NCBI GenBank assembly: GCA_973895155.1
Contig: OZ316897.1
Span: forward strand, 17,422,001-17,486,000
DNA length: 64,000 nt
Source of the DNA: Marsupella aquatica
Lineage: Eukaryota; Marchantiophyta
Direction of reading: 5' to 3'
Under the pieces are notes generated by a model. That model had not been told where the DNA came from, did not search any database, and saw only the letters and a list, made by a program, of their open reading frames with translations. This document shows, piece by piece, positions 45,939-57,189 of this stretch. The position numbers were made by a program, and so were the translations under genes. Numbering within the stretch: position 1 is the stretch's first letter; each line of letters begins with the position of its first letter.

Positions 45939-48900
45939 CTAGATATCGCTAATCATGCCCACCTCAAGAAGTTTCGAACGAGGAATATTGAGTGACACTA
46001 AGGACGACCTGCAGTTATTCTGGAGAATCTGATAGCCATAGTCGATCACAAGCTTTCTGAACCACGATGAATCCCTGCGTGCTCTTACTTCTGCGTGACC
46101 AAGAAGGTAAACTATGCCTGATTCCATGGCAGTGCTCAAAACCGCAAGCTCCTCGGCTAATTCGGCAGAGGATTCCGTAGTTTTGAAAGTTGATGCCTCT
46201 GTATCATCAATCTGGACACCAATGTAATTCACGTCTTGCCAGAGATTTGCATCTTGGAGTAAAAGTACGGGAGCCTGGCCATATTCTTCCCTGATAAAGT
46301 TCACAAGGCTTTGCACTAGAAGACTCTCGAAGGATTTGTCTTCTTCCTCATCTTTTTTCAACTCCTTGTATCCAAACCTCACAGTACATCTGTACATTCG
46401 AAATTGTCTGGGGCCTTCTCTGCGGAAGAAAAAGCGTTCTTGGTCGGGGACATGTGAAACTGGTAAGTGTTTCACGCACACGAAGACAAGGATAGAGTGC
46501 ATTGCCTGAACTTTGGAGATGAGATGATGAAAGATCTTTGGTACGCCTTGTCCAAGCTCGGTGTAAACCAGCCCAATGCCAGGAACTCTCGGTAATTTAC
46601 CCAGGTTTGATCCGAGACCCAGAACCCAATCAATGGGTACCCTGTTCTGGATTTCTTGTTGGTGCTTCTGTGATCTCCCATAGTGCCAGGTGTACATGAT
46701 ACTGAAGAAGATGACTACGAACACTAAAGGAATGTAGCCACCTTGGGGTACCTTCAAGAGCACTGAAGAGAAATAGAGGAGTTCTACTGAGCTTACAGAG
46801 CAATAGAAGATCAGAGCCAACCAAAGAGGTGTTTCCCATATCATGACCATAACCAAGGTCAGAAGATGAGTATTAATCACCATGTCTGCATTCACAGCCA
46901 CACCTGCAAACATAAAACACTCCAAGAAAAGTTGATTAAGACAGGTTCAGTGGAGGAAATTTGTGACTAGTTGGGCGACGCATACTGAATTTTCGTCTTG
47001 TCTAAAGTTGTTTCGATCCCCCATAAACAACAGATTTGAATGGAAGAAAATTTCGTCAGAAAGATAGAACCTCATTTAGATGACACTTTTATAAACTAAA
47101 ACAACCAGGACTTACCATAAGCGTTGCCTATCTGGCTCGTATCACGGAAAGAGACCGCAATGATAACACAGAGAATCATGATGAGCCAGTTCATTTCTGG
47201 GATGTAAACTTGACCAGCGTACTTGACACTGGTATGGACAACCTTCACTCGTGGAAAACATCCCAGGTTCATGGCTTGATAGATAAGGGGGAAAGCTGCT
47301 GAGATCATTGCCTGACTGGCTATGATTGCTGCACCTGTGGCCACTACGAACACTGGCCAGTACACCGCATCTGCGAAAGCCCAATCCCAACTTTTCAGAG
47401 TTGTGATGTTGTAATTTCTAAAATAACTTCTACCGCTCTTCGTATGAAGTGAATAGAGAAGATTTTGGAAAACGAAAAAGACAAGCAGAGCTTTATTTCG
47501 TCTGCAGCAGCATTTTCAAGACTGAACCTCTATTGATGTGCAGAGAGGGACTGAAGACAGAGTGTTTCATGTGGAACAGCAAGGTAGTGTAGGACGTTGC
47601 TTGCCTGGGATAGACTTGTAGAACGCGACGCTGACATTTTCAGGATACTTCATGAGATATGCAGCTTGGCCTATGTAAGCAGATAGCAGGCATGGATACA
47701 CTATTGCTGAGAACGCAATCTGCACACAACGAGTTCATGGGCTGCGTCAGAACGTGGCCCACTACTTTTAATCAAAACTTATACATGCGCGAGGAAATTA
47801 AGCCAGCTGGACAAATATCTAGATAAAGACGAACTGTTAATTTGACGAGTCTGAATCAAAAGCTCATAAGAGTAGCTGTTTGGTGAGAATTCTCGGGAAC
47901 ATAAAATATAAGGATAAAATGAGCTTTCAGCGCTTTGCGATATCTAAACTCGAAAATTTCATACCTGAATCGCTCTTACTGAGAAGTGTCCCAAATCAGC
48001 AAACATGGCCTCAGTTCCTACACAGTTAGTGAGAGAACGAACCGGTTGAAAGGTGTTTTTCAATACAATACAACAGTAAGGAACGCAATCATATCCCCAG
48101 ATTCTACGGTTTATCAATTTGTAATAGGCTCTTAGTGAGGTTCAAGAACCAACCCTTAGCTGAAGTGCACTGAAATGGTCAGATTTTCCCTTAGTTAACT
48201 AACTTGTACTCCAAATAAAAGCTTAACCAATTGATACTTGTAGAATTACAAGGGTGAAGGTGAGCCATGGGCCGGGAAGCCAGGAGTCAATGTACCTGTG
48301 ATGCAGAGGAGAATGCCGCCAAGAGAGGTCCATGCCACCTTTTTCATTTTGAAAAATAGATAAATGTAGTAAGGATTGAAAGCCTTGAAAACCTCTGGTC
48401 CATAACGTACGATGTTATACACACCGATGATAGCAATGCAAGCGAACCAAAGCAGGACCACTGGTGAGAACAATAATCCAACTTTGTCCGTGCCGAAACG
48501 CTGAAGCGAAAATAAGCCCACCAAAATAACGCAGGTGACTGCTACCACCACATCTGGAAGGCAGCTCAAAACATCAACAGGTGTCTGGTGAGCCATTTGA
48601 TTACTTTTAAAGGCGATCGAAGACTTTTATTGAAAAGCATTAGAAGATCTTACTTCAGCTGAACAAATGTACTGACAACATAGTTAAGGCCCTGATGGGA
48701 AGCACCAATTGAGGTCAACTGTGGTAGCTGCCCTCCCTATGTATGGGGAGAACACAGCCCTCAGTAGTGCAGTTGAAGGCAAAATTATCATCCTCAGTAG
48801 GTATACTGTAGCTACTTTGGCCATCAGAAAATAAGTAGACAATGTTACATAAACTAATTCAGAAATTGGCTTTATCTACTCGACGCAATAGGTGTTGGTT

Positions 48901-50796
48901 GAAAGTTACTGACCCTGAGAAATGCTTGGCACTGCGATCTGAATTCCTTGGATAGCAGACAATACTGCAGGAGCGAGGGAATTTTTTAGGCAGAGAATCA
49001 GGAGCGAGGGAAATTTTTAGGCAGAGAATCAGAGCGTTCTGTGTATATACAATACGATAGCACAAAACTACAGATAGGCACCTTCATAAATTCAAAATTG
49101 CGCAACCCAGTGACTTAGGACGTAACTAATGTTGGTCGATGTCCAAATCTCAAATTTGCGTATCGACATACATCTCTGCAGATTTTACCTTAAAGCCTAA
49201 ACTGGAAAAGCAGAATTTCGATCATGCATGGGTACACTATGGCTTAAAAGTAAACCTGAGATACAGGGTGTGAGTACACCATCTCCAATCACCATGCAGG
49301 TTCCCAAGATAGTGACTCCCAGAAGCAAGTTCTTCAAAACACTACTCCTTCGTATTGCTTCTTTGATACGAGTTGCGCGCTGGAGGTTTCCGCTGGGGGT
49401 CTGAATATTGTAAGAGGATACCTCATGATCCTCCGAGATGTGGTTGTGAGCTACTGAGATTTTGGCATGTCTGCATATCAGAGAGTACAACGCATATTCT
49501 CCGCCTGCGCGAGATAGTTTGTGATGAGAAAAGTCCTTTAAAAATTATTTGTTGCTGATCGATGACCATTTCAACGTACTGAAGTAGCTATTTTAAGGTT
49601 TATCTTCTGCTCTAGACAACCTGAACCACACCTCGAGACCCCGCTCGAGACCATATGCAAAAGCAACCTGTTACTAATACCATGTTCTCCCGTAGAAATC
49701 TACGCAATGGTCTCCTTCCACCAACATGAATCAAATCAAAGCGATGGCAATGGCAATGGCAATATCACTAAAGAAGGGCAGGATGTGACTAATGACCAGG
49801 AGGTAAAAGTTTCTATCCATGTGGAAAGTGAAGTAAGGTGCTAACCGTTGCCATTGTCGTTGGCGCGCAGAACTATGAAGACATACTTGATTAAACAAAT
49901 CAGAGTGATCGTATAGATAATAATCGATAGACAGCCCAGAAGTTCGTTCTTAGATGGCTGCCGGTCTGTAAAAACTGAGGAATAGACATATAGTGGCGAC
50001 GTTCCCAAATCTCCATACACCACTCCGATAGTCTGATACGCAAGTAGAAGTGTGGCTACCAGCGACTGATTCTTATTCTGTAAGTTTCCGACATTGATCA
50101 CAAAGCCATTACCAGCATCCAGTCAATTCCAACTAGTAGGAGACCATGCATACGTCAAGAATTAATTCCGAAAAGCAGCCATCCGCTCTTCAGCTAAAAC
50201 AGCATCGACTGAGTTACATCCAAGACAGATCCCAAAAACAGAGGAAGTCTCGTTGGCATAGTAATGCAGAGAGGAAGGAGGTAAAGTAGCAGAGAACCAG
50301 AGGACCTATATTACAAAAGATACAAGCTAAGTGAAATCAATCTTTTTGCTGAGATGTAGTCGTCTAATTTGGGAATTCTGCCCTCAACAAATTCGATAGA
50401 AATTCACACCAGAAAGTTCTCTGAGCCAATCAATTTCACCACACACTAAAATTTTCCATCACGTGAAAGATTCCCTTTAGACCTGAAGCACACATAAAGC
50501 GCAGTCCAAATGCTCGATCTTTGTTCTTCACACACTGAAAGTTTGTGCCATAAAAACACCACAAGAGCTTGGTATGGCAATTACTCTACATGATACAAAG
50601 CCTACATGATACAGAGGCTACTTACTAGGGTAGAGGTACTTACCCCGCCCTGATGACCTTCCATGGAAGTCATTTGGTTGGCATCCAATTCCAGTGAGTC
50701 TACCGTTGTCAAACGAGCAGGCTGAGTATAGACACTTTCGTCAGACATGCCTTCAGGTGGCTCAACCTGTTCGTCCACCACGCCAAATTCCGACAT
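45939..50796 (-). CDS. KUP/HAK: KUP/HAK/KT potassium transporter, nine exons
   Basis: Exons: 50796-50644, 50077-49846, 49504-49256, 48964-48914, 48553-48296, 48017-47965, 47719-47605, 47370-47116, 46903-45939. The total of 2331 bases closes in frame as 776 residues, the normal length for plant KUPs. ATG at 50796 (MSEFGVVDE). The family signature [15 protein letters not shown] is in exon 2; [13 protein letters not shown] in exon 3; [18 protein letters not shown] in exon 5; [18 protein letters not shown] in exon 6; [10 protein letters not shown] in exon 7; [15 protein letters not shown] and [12 protein letters not shown] in exon 8. The last exon holds the final membrane helices and the long cytosolic tail. 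Intron 7 uses a GC donor (CCCAG/GCAAGC); the other seven are GT-AG. It carries K+ (with H+) across the plasma membrane or tonoplast. Divergent from CHX. Confidence 0.93.
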
Positions 50797-52000
50797 GGTT
50801 GCCTCTTAAAGACTTTACAAGAACTTGCCCAACAATCTACTTATAAATTGTAGATTGTTTGAGAAGAACGTGTACCAAGCCGCTTCGCTAATAAAATCTG
50901 AAAGACTTCACTGAAAGTTTTTATAGCAGAAGAAACAATAAAGCCCGAAGGATATCTTAATGCCCCTAGCAAGTTTCTACTCATGGAAGCACGTAGCACT
51001 ATGTAAAACGAGGCGCAAGGTAGCGACAAATGATAGGCAAAGAACGCACACTTTCGCAAGGCTCCCCTTTGCAGATATAATCTGCTTTCTATGCAGAGCT
51101 TTCAGAATGCTATACAACATATGATCATATTCAGGTAGAGAACGACCTATATAAGATTTCAAGAGGGCACGATTCAGGAAAGGAAGGATCCGACTGACTA
51201 GGGATGTATTCATGTCACCTAAGTTGGCAAGAAAGGGTTTAGCCATGGGTCTCTAACCAGTGACTCAGCGGGTCCAGAGGTAGTGGGACTTCGCTGAGAG
51301 GCGTTACAGAGAGTCACTTGGCTGGCTTGGCAGGCCGCCCTGGCTCCAATGCCAGCAACGAGGCGATAGAAAATTTCCTTCTTCTGGTTCTGTGAGTCTA
51401 TCCACGAGACTACGTAATCTGGCCGCTGAGAGGCGTTACAGAGGGTGGCTGGGCTGGCCAGGCCTGAGATACTATACTGACGATCAAACTCCAGAGGCTA
51501 TTAATGTCTGATCATTTGTCTTCATTTGCGATGGGTTGGCCAATGACGAGTGAGAGATTTGACTAGCAACGTCCTTTTGCAGTATGCATGTCCATCACTG
51601 ACTATCAACGACATAAGCTGATCAAGAGACCCCTTTCCCATTGCATGCACTAGTGATAGTAGAGCATAAGTAGCCTGACTGACAAACCCTGATATCATAA
51701 TCAGATTCACCAAGCTATCGTCTCCACTCTCACAGTCAGAAGACTCATAAGATTCAGCTCCAGATTTCTAGCCCTCACTCTTCCTCCACTCCGGCCCTCG
51801 CCGTCTTCCGAGCCGGCTATCATAGTTATATTGGCATTCGATTGGTCAAAGTTTTTCCGCATCGTCATCATCTAGATATCTGAGCAGGGGATGCCTCACT
51901 GAGCTAGACGACCAATTAAGTACAAATCCAACTATTTAAGAAGGATCCACAGAAGTGGAGATTCGGTGATTCCACTTATCGGAGGGAGGAGTTCTGCACA
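50797..52000. promoter_or_regulatory. shared 1.2-kb upstream region of KUP and CHX
   Basis: The two start codons face away from each other, 1204 bp apart, with no supported gene between. A partial duplication of CTGAGAGGCGTTACAGAG lies at about 51293 and 51426. I cannot point to a convincing TATA box or defined cis-element; the promoter assignment rests on layout. Confidence 0.5.
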
Positions 52001-54356
52001 ATGGCAAATTTGACAGTGCCTTGTCTGAAGCCCATGGCTGCGACCTCTAATGGTGTGTGGCAGCACAACAACCCAATCAACTTTGCGTTTCCACTACTAG
52101 CCATCCAGATTACTCTCGTGCTGTTCGTCACCCGCGCCTTGGCCTACTTTTTCAAGCCCATGAGGCAGCCCCGCGTTATTGCGGAGATCATTGGTGGGAT
52201 TCTGCTCGGGCCGACTGCATTGGGGCGCAATCATGATTTTCTGCAAAACATTTTCCCCAAGCAGAGCATCACTGTTCTCGACACTTTGGCTAACATAGGT
52301 CTTCTTTTCTTCATGTTCATGGTCGGGCTCGAGCTGGACCTTGGAGCCCTGAGAAAAGTAGGATCACAAGCACTGGCCATTGCAGGAGCTGGGATGTGTG
52401 TACCGTTTGCTCTTGGAGTTGGGGTGTCTGTCCTCATCCATAATACTATTTCTCCAGAAGTTGGGTTTGCCCCATTTCTCGTGTTCATGGGTGTCGCAAT
52501 GTCCATCACTGCCTTCCCAGTATTGGCAAGAATTCTCGCCGAAAAGAAGCTGTTGACCACGGATGTGGGACAGATGGCGATGTCTGCTGCTGCTGTCAAT
52601 GATGTTTCGGCCTGGATTCTCCTAGCTCTTGCTATTGCTCTTTCAGGTACAGGCAGTGGAACAGTTGCCATTTGGGTACTCCTTTGCGGGCTGGGATTTG
52701 TGATATTCATGTTCTTCGTGGTCAAACCCTTCATGACCTGGGTGGCTCATCAGTCATCAGAGAACGAGTCTCCCAAGGAGATATATATCTGCATCACGTT
52801 TGCTTTAGTCCTCATCTCTGGTTTTATCACTGACGCAATTGGGATTCACTTAATTTTTGGTGGGTTTGTTCTCGGCCTTATCATTCCGAAGGATGGTTCC
52901 TTTTCACAGAGTCTCATCGAAAAAATTGAGGACGTCGCCTCAATATTGTTGCTACCTCTATATTTTGCTTCCAGTGGCCTGAAAACAAACGTTGCCTCAA
53001 TTCATGGTGGTCAGTCATGGGGCCTTCTTGTTCTCGTCATTTGTGTTGCCTGTTTAGGCAAGATTGGCGGCACGGTTCTTGTGTCACGATTCTACACCAA
53101 AAATTTCCGAAAGTCTCTTACACTGGGAGTCCTCATGAACACAAAGGGGCTTGTTGAACTCATCGTCTTGAATATTGGCAAGGACAGAGGGGTTCTGACC
53201 GATGAGGTGTTTGCCATTATGGTTCTCATGGCTCTCTTTACCACTTTCATCACCACACCCATTGTAATGACAATTTACAAGCCAGCCAGGAAGCAAGTGC
53301 CCTACACCCAGAGAGAGTTGTACAAGGAAGCATCGCCAAAGGAACACCTACGAATTTTGAGTTGCGTGCATGGTGTTGGAAACGTGGCCGCAATGGTAAA
53401 TTTGACTGAAACGGTGAGAGGACAGACTGACCGCGAGATTCGACTTTACATTCTGCATCTGATGCAGCTATCAGAACGCTCATCCACCATATTCAAGGCA
53501 CGACGATCAAGGAGTAACGAGAGTGGAGCTCCCAAAACCGACCGGGTTGCTGTGGCATTCGAGGCATTTGCGCAGCTAAGTAAAGTGGTGGTAAGACGCA
53601 TTACTGCTGTCTCACAATTCGAAGATATGCATGACGACGTTTGCACGACTGCCGAAAGATAAGAGGGCTTCCATAATCATCCTTCCTTTCCACAAAAAGG
53701 TCCAACTTGACGGCAGCTATGAGAATGGCAATTTAGGACTCCAAACAGTCAACAAGAAGGTCCTGCAGTACGCTCCTTGCTCTGTGGCTATCCTCATTGA
53801 CGGCGGGCTTCGGGGAGCTGCTCAGATTGCTCCAGGAAAGGTCGATCACACTGTGGTGGTGCTGTTCTTTGGTGGCCCTGATGACCGGGAGGCCCTAGCA
53901 TTTGGCGTTAGGATGGCTGAACATCCAGGAGTAAAGTTGAAAGTCATCCGATACATCAGTCCTGCTGGTCTAGGAGCTGGGTCATCAGATTCACGGCTAG
54001 ATAGCCTGCGAGATGAAGAGCTCCTCAATACAGTTCGCTCAGTCAATACTAACTCAGACAAAATGATCACTTTCGAGCACGTTGAAATCAGTGACTTGGG
54101 TGAATCTATCACTGAAATCGGCAACGAGATTCAACAGGATCTGATATTAGTTGGCAGAAATAGCCGCCCCTCTCCACTACTGGCTACTCTCTGCCAAACT
54201 CGGCAACAACCTGTTGACTCTGAGCTGGGATATGTGGGAGACATTCTCGCCTCGTCCACTTCCCCTTGTACTGTCTTGGTTGTGCAACAGTACGATCCCA
54301 ACAACGTTTCTGGAGGTTATTCTCACAGCTCGTCATCGGTTGACTTGCCCGTGTGA
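52001..54356 (+). CDS. CHX: CHX-type cation/H+ exchanger with an apparent 1-base frameshift
   Basis: ATG at 52001. The first frame (553 codons to TAA at 53660) carries the CPA2 exchanger domain: QPRVIAEIIGGILLGPTALG (residues 56-75), MSITAFPVLARIL (167-179), the ion-binding type Asn-Asp pair in AAAVNDVSAW (N200-D201), FGGFVLGLIIPKDG (286-299), GVLMNTKGLVELIVLNIG (376-393), then the start of the soluble tail. The tail continues in the next frame to TGA at 54354 (KRASIIILPFHKK, VAILIDGG, DLILVGRNSR, PCTVLVVQQ), giving about 785 residues in all, normal for plant CHX. The switch is at about 53655-53657: GAAAGATAAG is expected as GAAGATAAG (EDKRAS). No intron explains it. So it is a recent mutation or a consensus error. 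CHX proteins exchange K+ for H+ in endomembranes or plasma membrane. No introns, as written. Confidence 0.88.
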
Positions 54357-54786
54357 GGGTCTCATCTAATACTGTACATATATTCATTATCAAATAATAT
54401 GTGAGGCGGCCCTCCCAAACACTCTCTGTTTTAGGAAATGAGTTGTACTCAATCCAGAGTTTTTTTAATATTGGATCGGCCCAGCCAACACCCCCTTTGC
54501 CTGGCACTAAACTTACCCACTCCTTAAGGTATTAGGGTGGTATTTTGCTTGCTTTTTGGGGCTTTAGGCTGCTGCCCCATTAGCACTTTCAACTTTGATT
54601 ATATCTCATTAAAAATAATCTTATATTGATCTGACTATTTTTTGTCCTGAGGTAGATGCATATGCAGAGTGTTTGGTACAGCAATTGCAAATTCAAAATC
54701 CAGATAAATTGAGTCTTGTAATAAAAGATAAAAATACTCAAAGAATTTTTATATGTGAGTGTTTCCTACCTTAACGAACAGGTAAA
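54357..54786. other. CHX 3' flank
   Basis: No gene. It includes the likely 3' untranslated region, with AAATAATATG and AATAAAAG steps. AT-rich beyond about 54590. Confidence 0.4.
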
Positions 54787-54907
54787 GACCAGGGCTAATC
54801 CCTTAATGGGATAAACAGTCTGACTCCCATATATACGGTCTCCCCGCATACGCCGGTCGACCATATATACGGTCGCCTTTATATCCCATTAAGGGATAGC
54901 CCTGGTC
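54787..54907. mobile_element. 121-bp foldback (MITE-like) element
   Basis: The left arm is GACCAGGGCTAATCCCTTAA followed by TGGGATAAA. The complement of the right end reads GACCAGGGCTATCCCTTAAT followed by GGGATATAAA. The arms match over about 28 bases with one gap, and the middle holds two direct copies of CCATATATACGGTC. No clear target duplication is seen, so its superfamily is open. Confidence 0.7.
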
Positions 54908-56404
54908 CTTAATCATATACATTCTTGAGAACACTTTCATTCACTCTTTCCTGAGAACTGACGCACTCATTCTTGAGATCACTTTGACAATGCATGACAG
55001 CATGGGTGGGATGGTTGCATGGTCTTAACTGCAAATTGAATGTTTCAACAATATATTTTCTTGACTAAACTACCTGCATTATTTTCCCCCCCTCCTGGGT
55101 ATGCAACTCCTTACAAAGTTTATAATTCCTTATAATGACTTTATATCCCATTGATCATATGAAGTTTCATTTTAGTTTATTCAAATCTTGTACCTCTCAA
55201 CTCAAGGAATCTAAAGATGTATCTTTAAAAAGAAATTGAGCTTGTTTTGATATGGAAAATTTTAATCAAAACCAAATTATATGGTTTTTTTTTAATACAG
55301 GGATCCACAGCCAAACTAGCCAGCTTTTTGGTATTTTTATTAAAATTCTAAAGATATTTTAATAAAAAATACAACAAGTTTAGGAATATTTTTAAATTTT
55401 ATGTGGAAAAATAAGAAAAAAAAAACCTTTTCTATGACTTCAAACTGTTGAAAAGTGGAAAACCCAAGTTTTTTAAAATTTTAATTTTTCTTATAGCCAA
55501 CTTTTTAGTCCATATAAAAAACGTGCTTATTATACAAGAGTTAGCGTACCCGGCCCCCCTTTGGCATCTTTGCACAATTAGTTCGCTATAAACAATATGA
55601 GCAGCTTGACAGAGGTCAATAATAGTTGGGATACAATATGATTAGCTTGACAGAGGTCAATAATGTTGGGATTTCCTAGTTAGATATTATTTGTCAATTT
55701 TTATTTGCAAGGTATTACAAATTCATTACGGTACTATTGTGGGCATTTCAAAGACGAGAATACATGTCATTTAGACGAGAATACATGTCACCCTCCATTG
55801 CAAACAAAGAAATGTCTTGAAAAGAAAAAATTCCAGCATTGCAAATTTGAATGACGTTGCTGTCACGCACATCCGAAATGATAGTCCAGCTCACATATAT
55901 GAATTGTCTGTACGACATGGTAGATCTGCGAACGTTGTTTGTTCTTCTCTAATGAACTAATGTTGATTACAAAAATGTGACGGCGTGTCCAACTGGGCGT
56001 GTCTAATATCATTGAAGCGTTTCTATCAATGAAATTGAATTGAGACTGGTTTCCCTGGATAGGTGCAGGTCGATCCTGCGGACGCACGCACTAGAAAAGA
56101 AGGCATCATGCAAGCAAGTTGTAGAATTTCTGGCCATAGCTCGAACAGAGCTGCGGCATAACTGGAATCTTTCGTCTTTGAATTGGATCATGGTTGAGAT
56201 AGTCCAATCTGATTTGACATCAACTGCTGGTTCGCTAATGACAAGTTATCAGCATTGTAACGGGTGTGTGGAGCCTCTCGAAACTATGGGTGCAAGAACG
56301 ACTAAAGTAGCTAATTCGCCAAACAACACCAAGTCCTTCAAACTGGTATTGGGTATCACCCGGGGTGCCGTTCCCAAAGTCTTCGACGGTCGTTATGCAT
56401 CGAG
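54908..56404. other. non-genic region with repeats
   Basis: Contains repeat family X (55090-55555), a 42-bp duplication with AGCTTGACAGAGGTCAATAA at about 55602 and 55643, and no supported gene. Confidence 0.45.
55090..55555. repeat. dispersed repeat family X, most complete copy
   Basis: Carries all motifs of the partial copies at 20880-21160 and 22300-22610 in one run: GTACCTCTCAACTCAAGGAA, TTTAAAAAGAAA, TTTGATATGGAAAA, AATACAGGGATCCACAGCCA, ATTTTATGTGGAAAAATAAG, TATAGCCAACTTTTTAGTCC and TGCTTATTATACAA. AT-rich, no coding potential. Confidence 0.65.
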
Positions 56405-56749
56405 CTAATCTTCTGCCGCTGGAGTGGAACTTTTGTGTATCAATATGCGGCCTGCAGCTGATACAAACTCAACTGCAGGACAGTTTTGACTGAGAAATTG
56501 GTCGTCGTTCACATGGCCTGTCAGAGGATTGGGTGCGATTTCGCATTCTGCCGTTCCCAAGTCCTCTTGCGTGCAGACTTTCAACACGCGTCCCTGATCG
56601 ATAGTGAACATCTTCAAATGCGCTGTTCTGAAAGTCCTCATCACGACCTTCATCAACGAGTAGTAGCAACCTGTGCCCTCGAAGCATACATCTTGTGTTT
56701 TCATATGTGGCTCGCAGTTGATGTGAAACTCAACCCGAATTTTGAACAA
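56405..56749 (-). CDS. unrecognised ORF (possible last exon)
   Basis: An open frame of about 114 codons without an ATG at its upstream end, ending in TAG. Non-repetitive residues (NCEPHMKTQDVCFEGTGC, KMFTIDQGRVLKVCTQED) look coding-like, with five cysteines, but I know no family. It may be an exon of the same gene as 56824-57190. Confidence 0.2.
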   Translation of the reverse strand: MFKIRVEFHINCEPHMKTQDVCFEGTGCYYSLMKVVMRTFRTAHLKMFTIDQGRVLKVCTQEDLGTAECEIAPNPLTGHVNDDQFLSQNCPAVEFVSAAGRILIHKSSTPAAED

Positions 56750-56823
56750 TTATGTACAAGTTACACTCTGTTTGTTTCTAGTCTAAGAAGATTCCAGCAC
56801 TAATTCACTGTAGCTGCATCATC

Positions 56824-57189
56824 TCATTCACGATACTCCGAATGAGACTCCGAATGACTTCGCCAGTACGGCCTTGACTTGAAGACACTTTGGCAAGCGA
56901 ACAAGCTCGGGGTGAGTTGGAGCTGCTGAAAGAGCTCTCGCGGCGTAGTTTCCATAGTTGATGTAAATGAATACCAACCGTTAGAGAACGCAGAAAGATC
57001 ATCACGGTGCAAGATCTGGGCGAACAATTTGTGAGTGCCTTCAAGGCCCAGCCCCAAAACAGCTCCCACGAAACACAAAACTTCGGTGCCGTCAGGGTGC
57101 GTCTGACGCTGGTTCAGAGCGTCCGCTGGATACTGGAGCCCGAGTGCAGAAGACGCGCCCTGACCTTTGAGAGCTGGGACGACACCCAT
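56824..57189 (-). CDS. unrecognised ORF
   Basis: From ATG at 57189 (MGVVPALKGQ) to a stop at 56824, 121 codons. It includes GTEVLCFVGAVLGLGLEGTH and a Phe/Tyr/Ser-rich middle. No family recognised; could be chance or a relic. A further exon-like stretch lies upstream near 57210-57349 on the same strand. Confidence 0.2.
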   Translation of the reverse strand: MGVVPALKGQGASSALGLQYPADALNQRQTHPDGTEVLCFVGAVLGLGLEGTHKLFAQILHRDDLSAFSNGWYSFTSTMETTPRELFQQLQLTPSLFACQSVFKSRPYWRSHSESHSEYRE

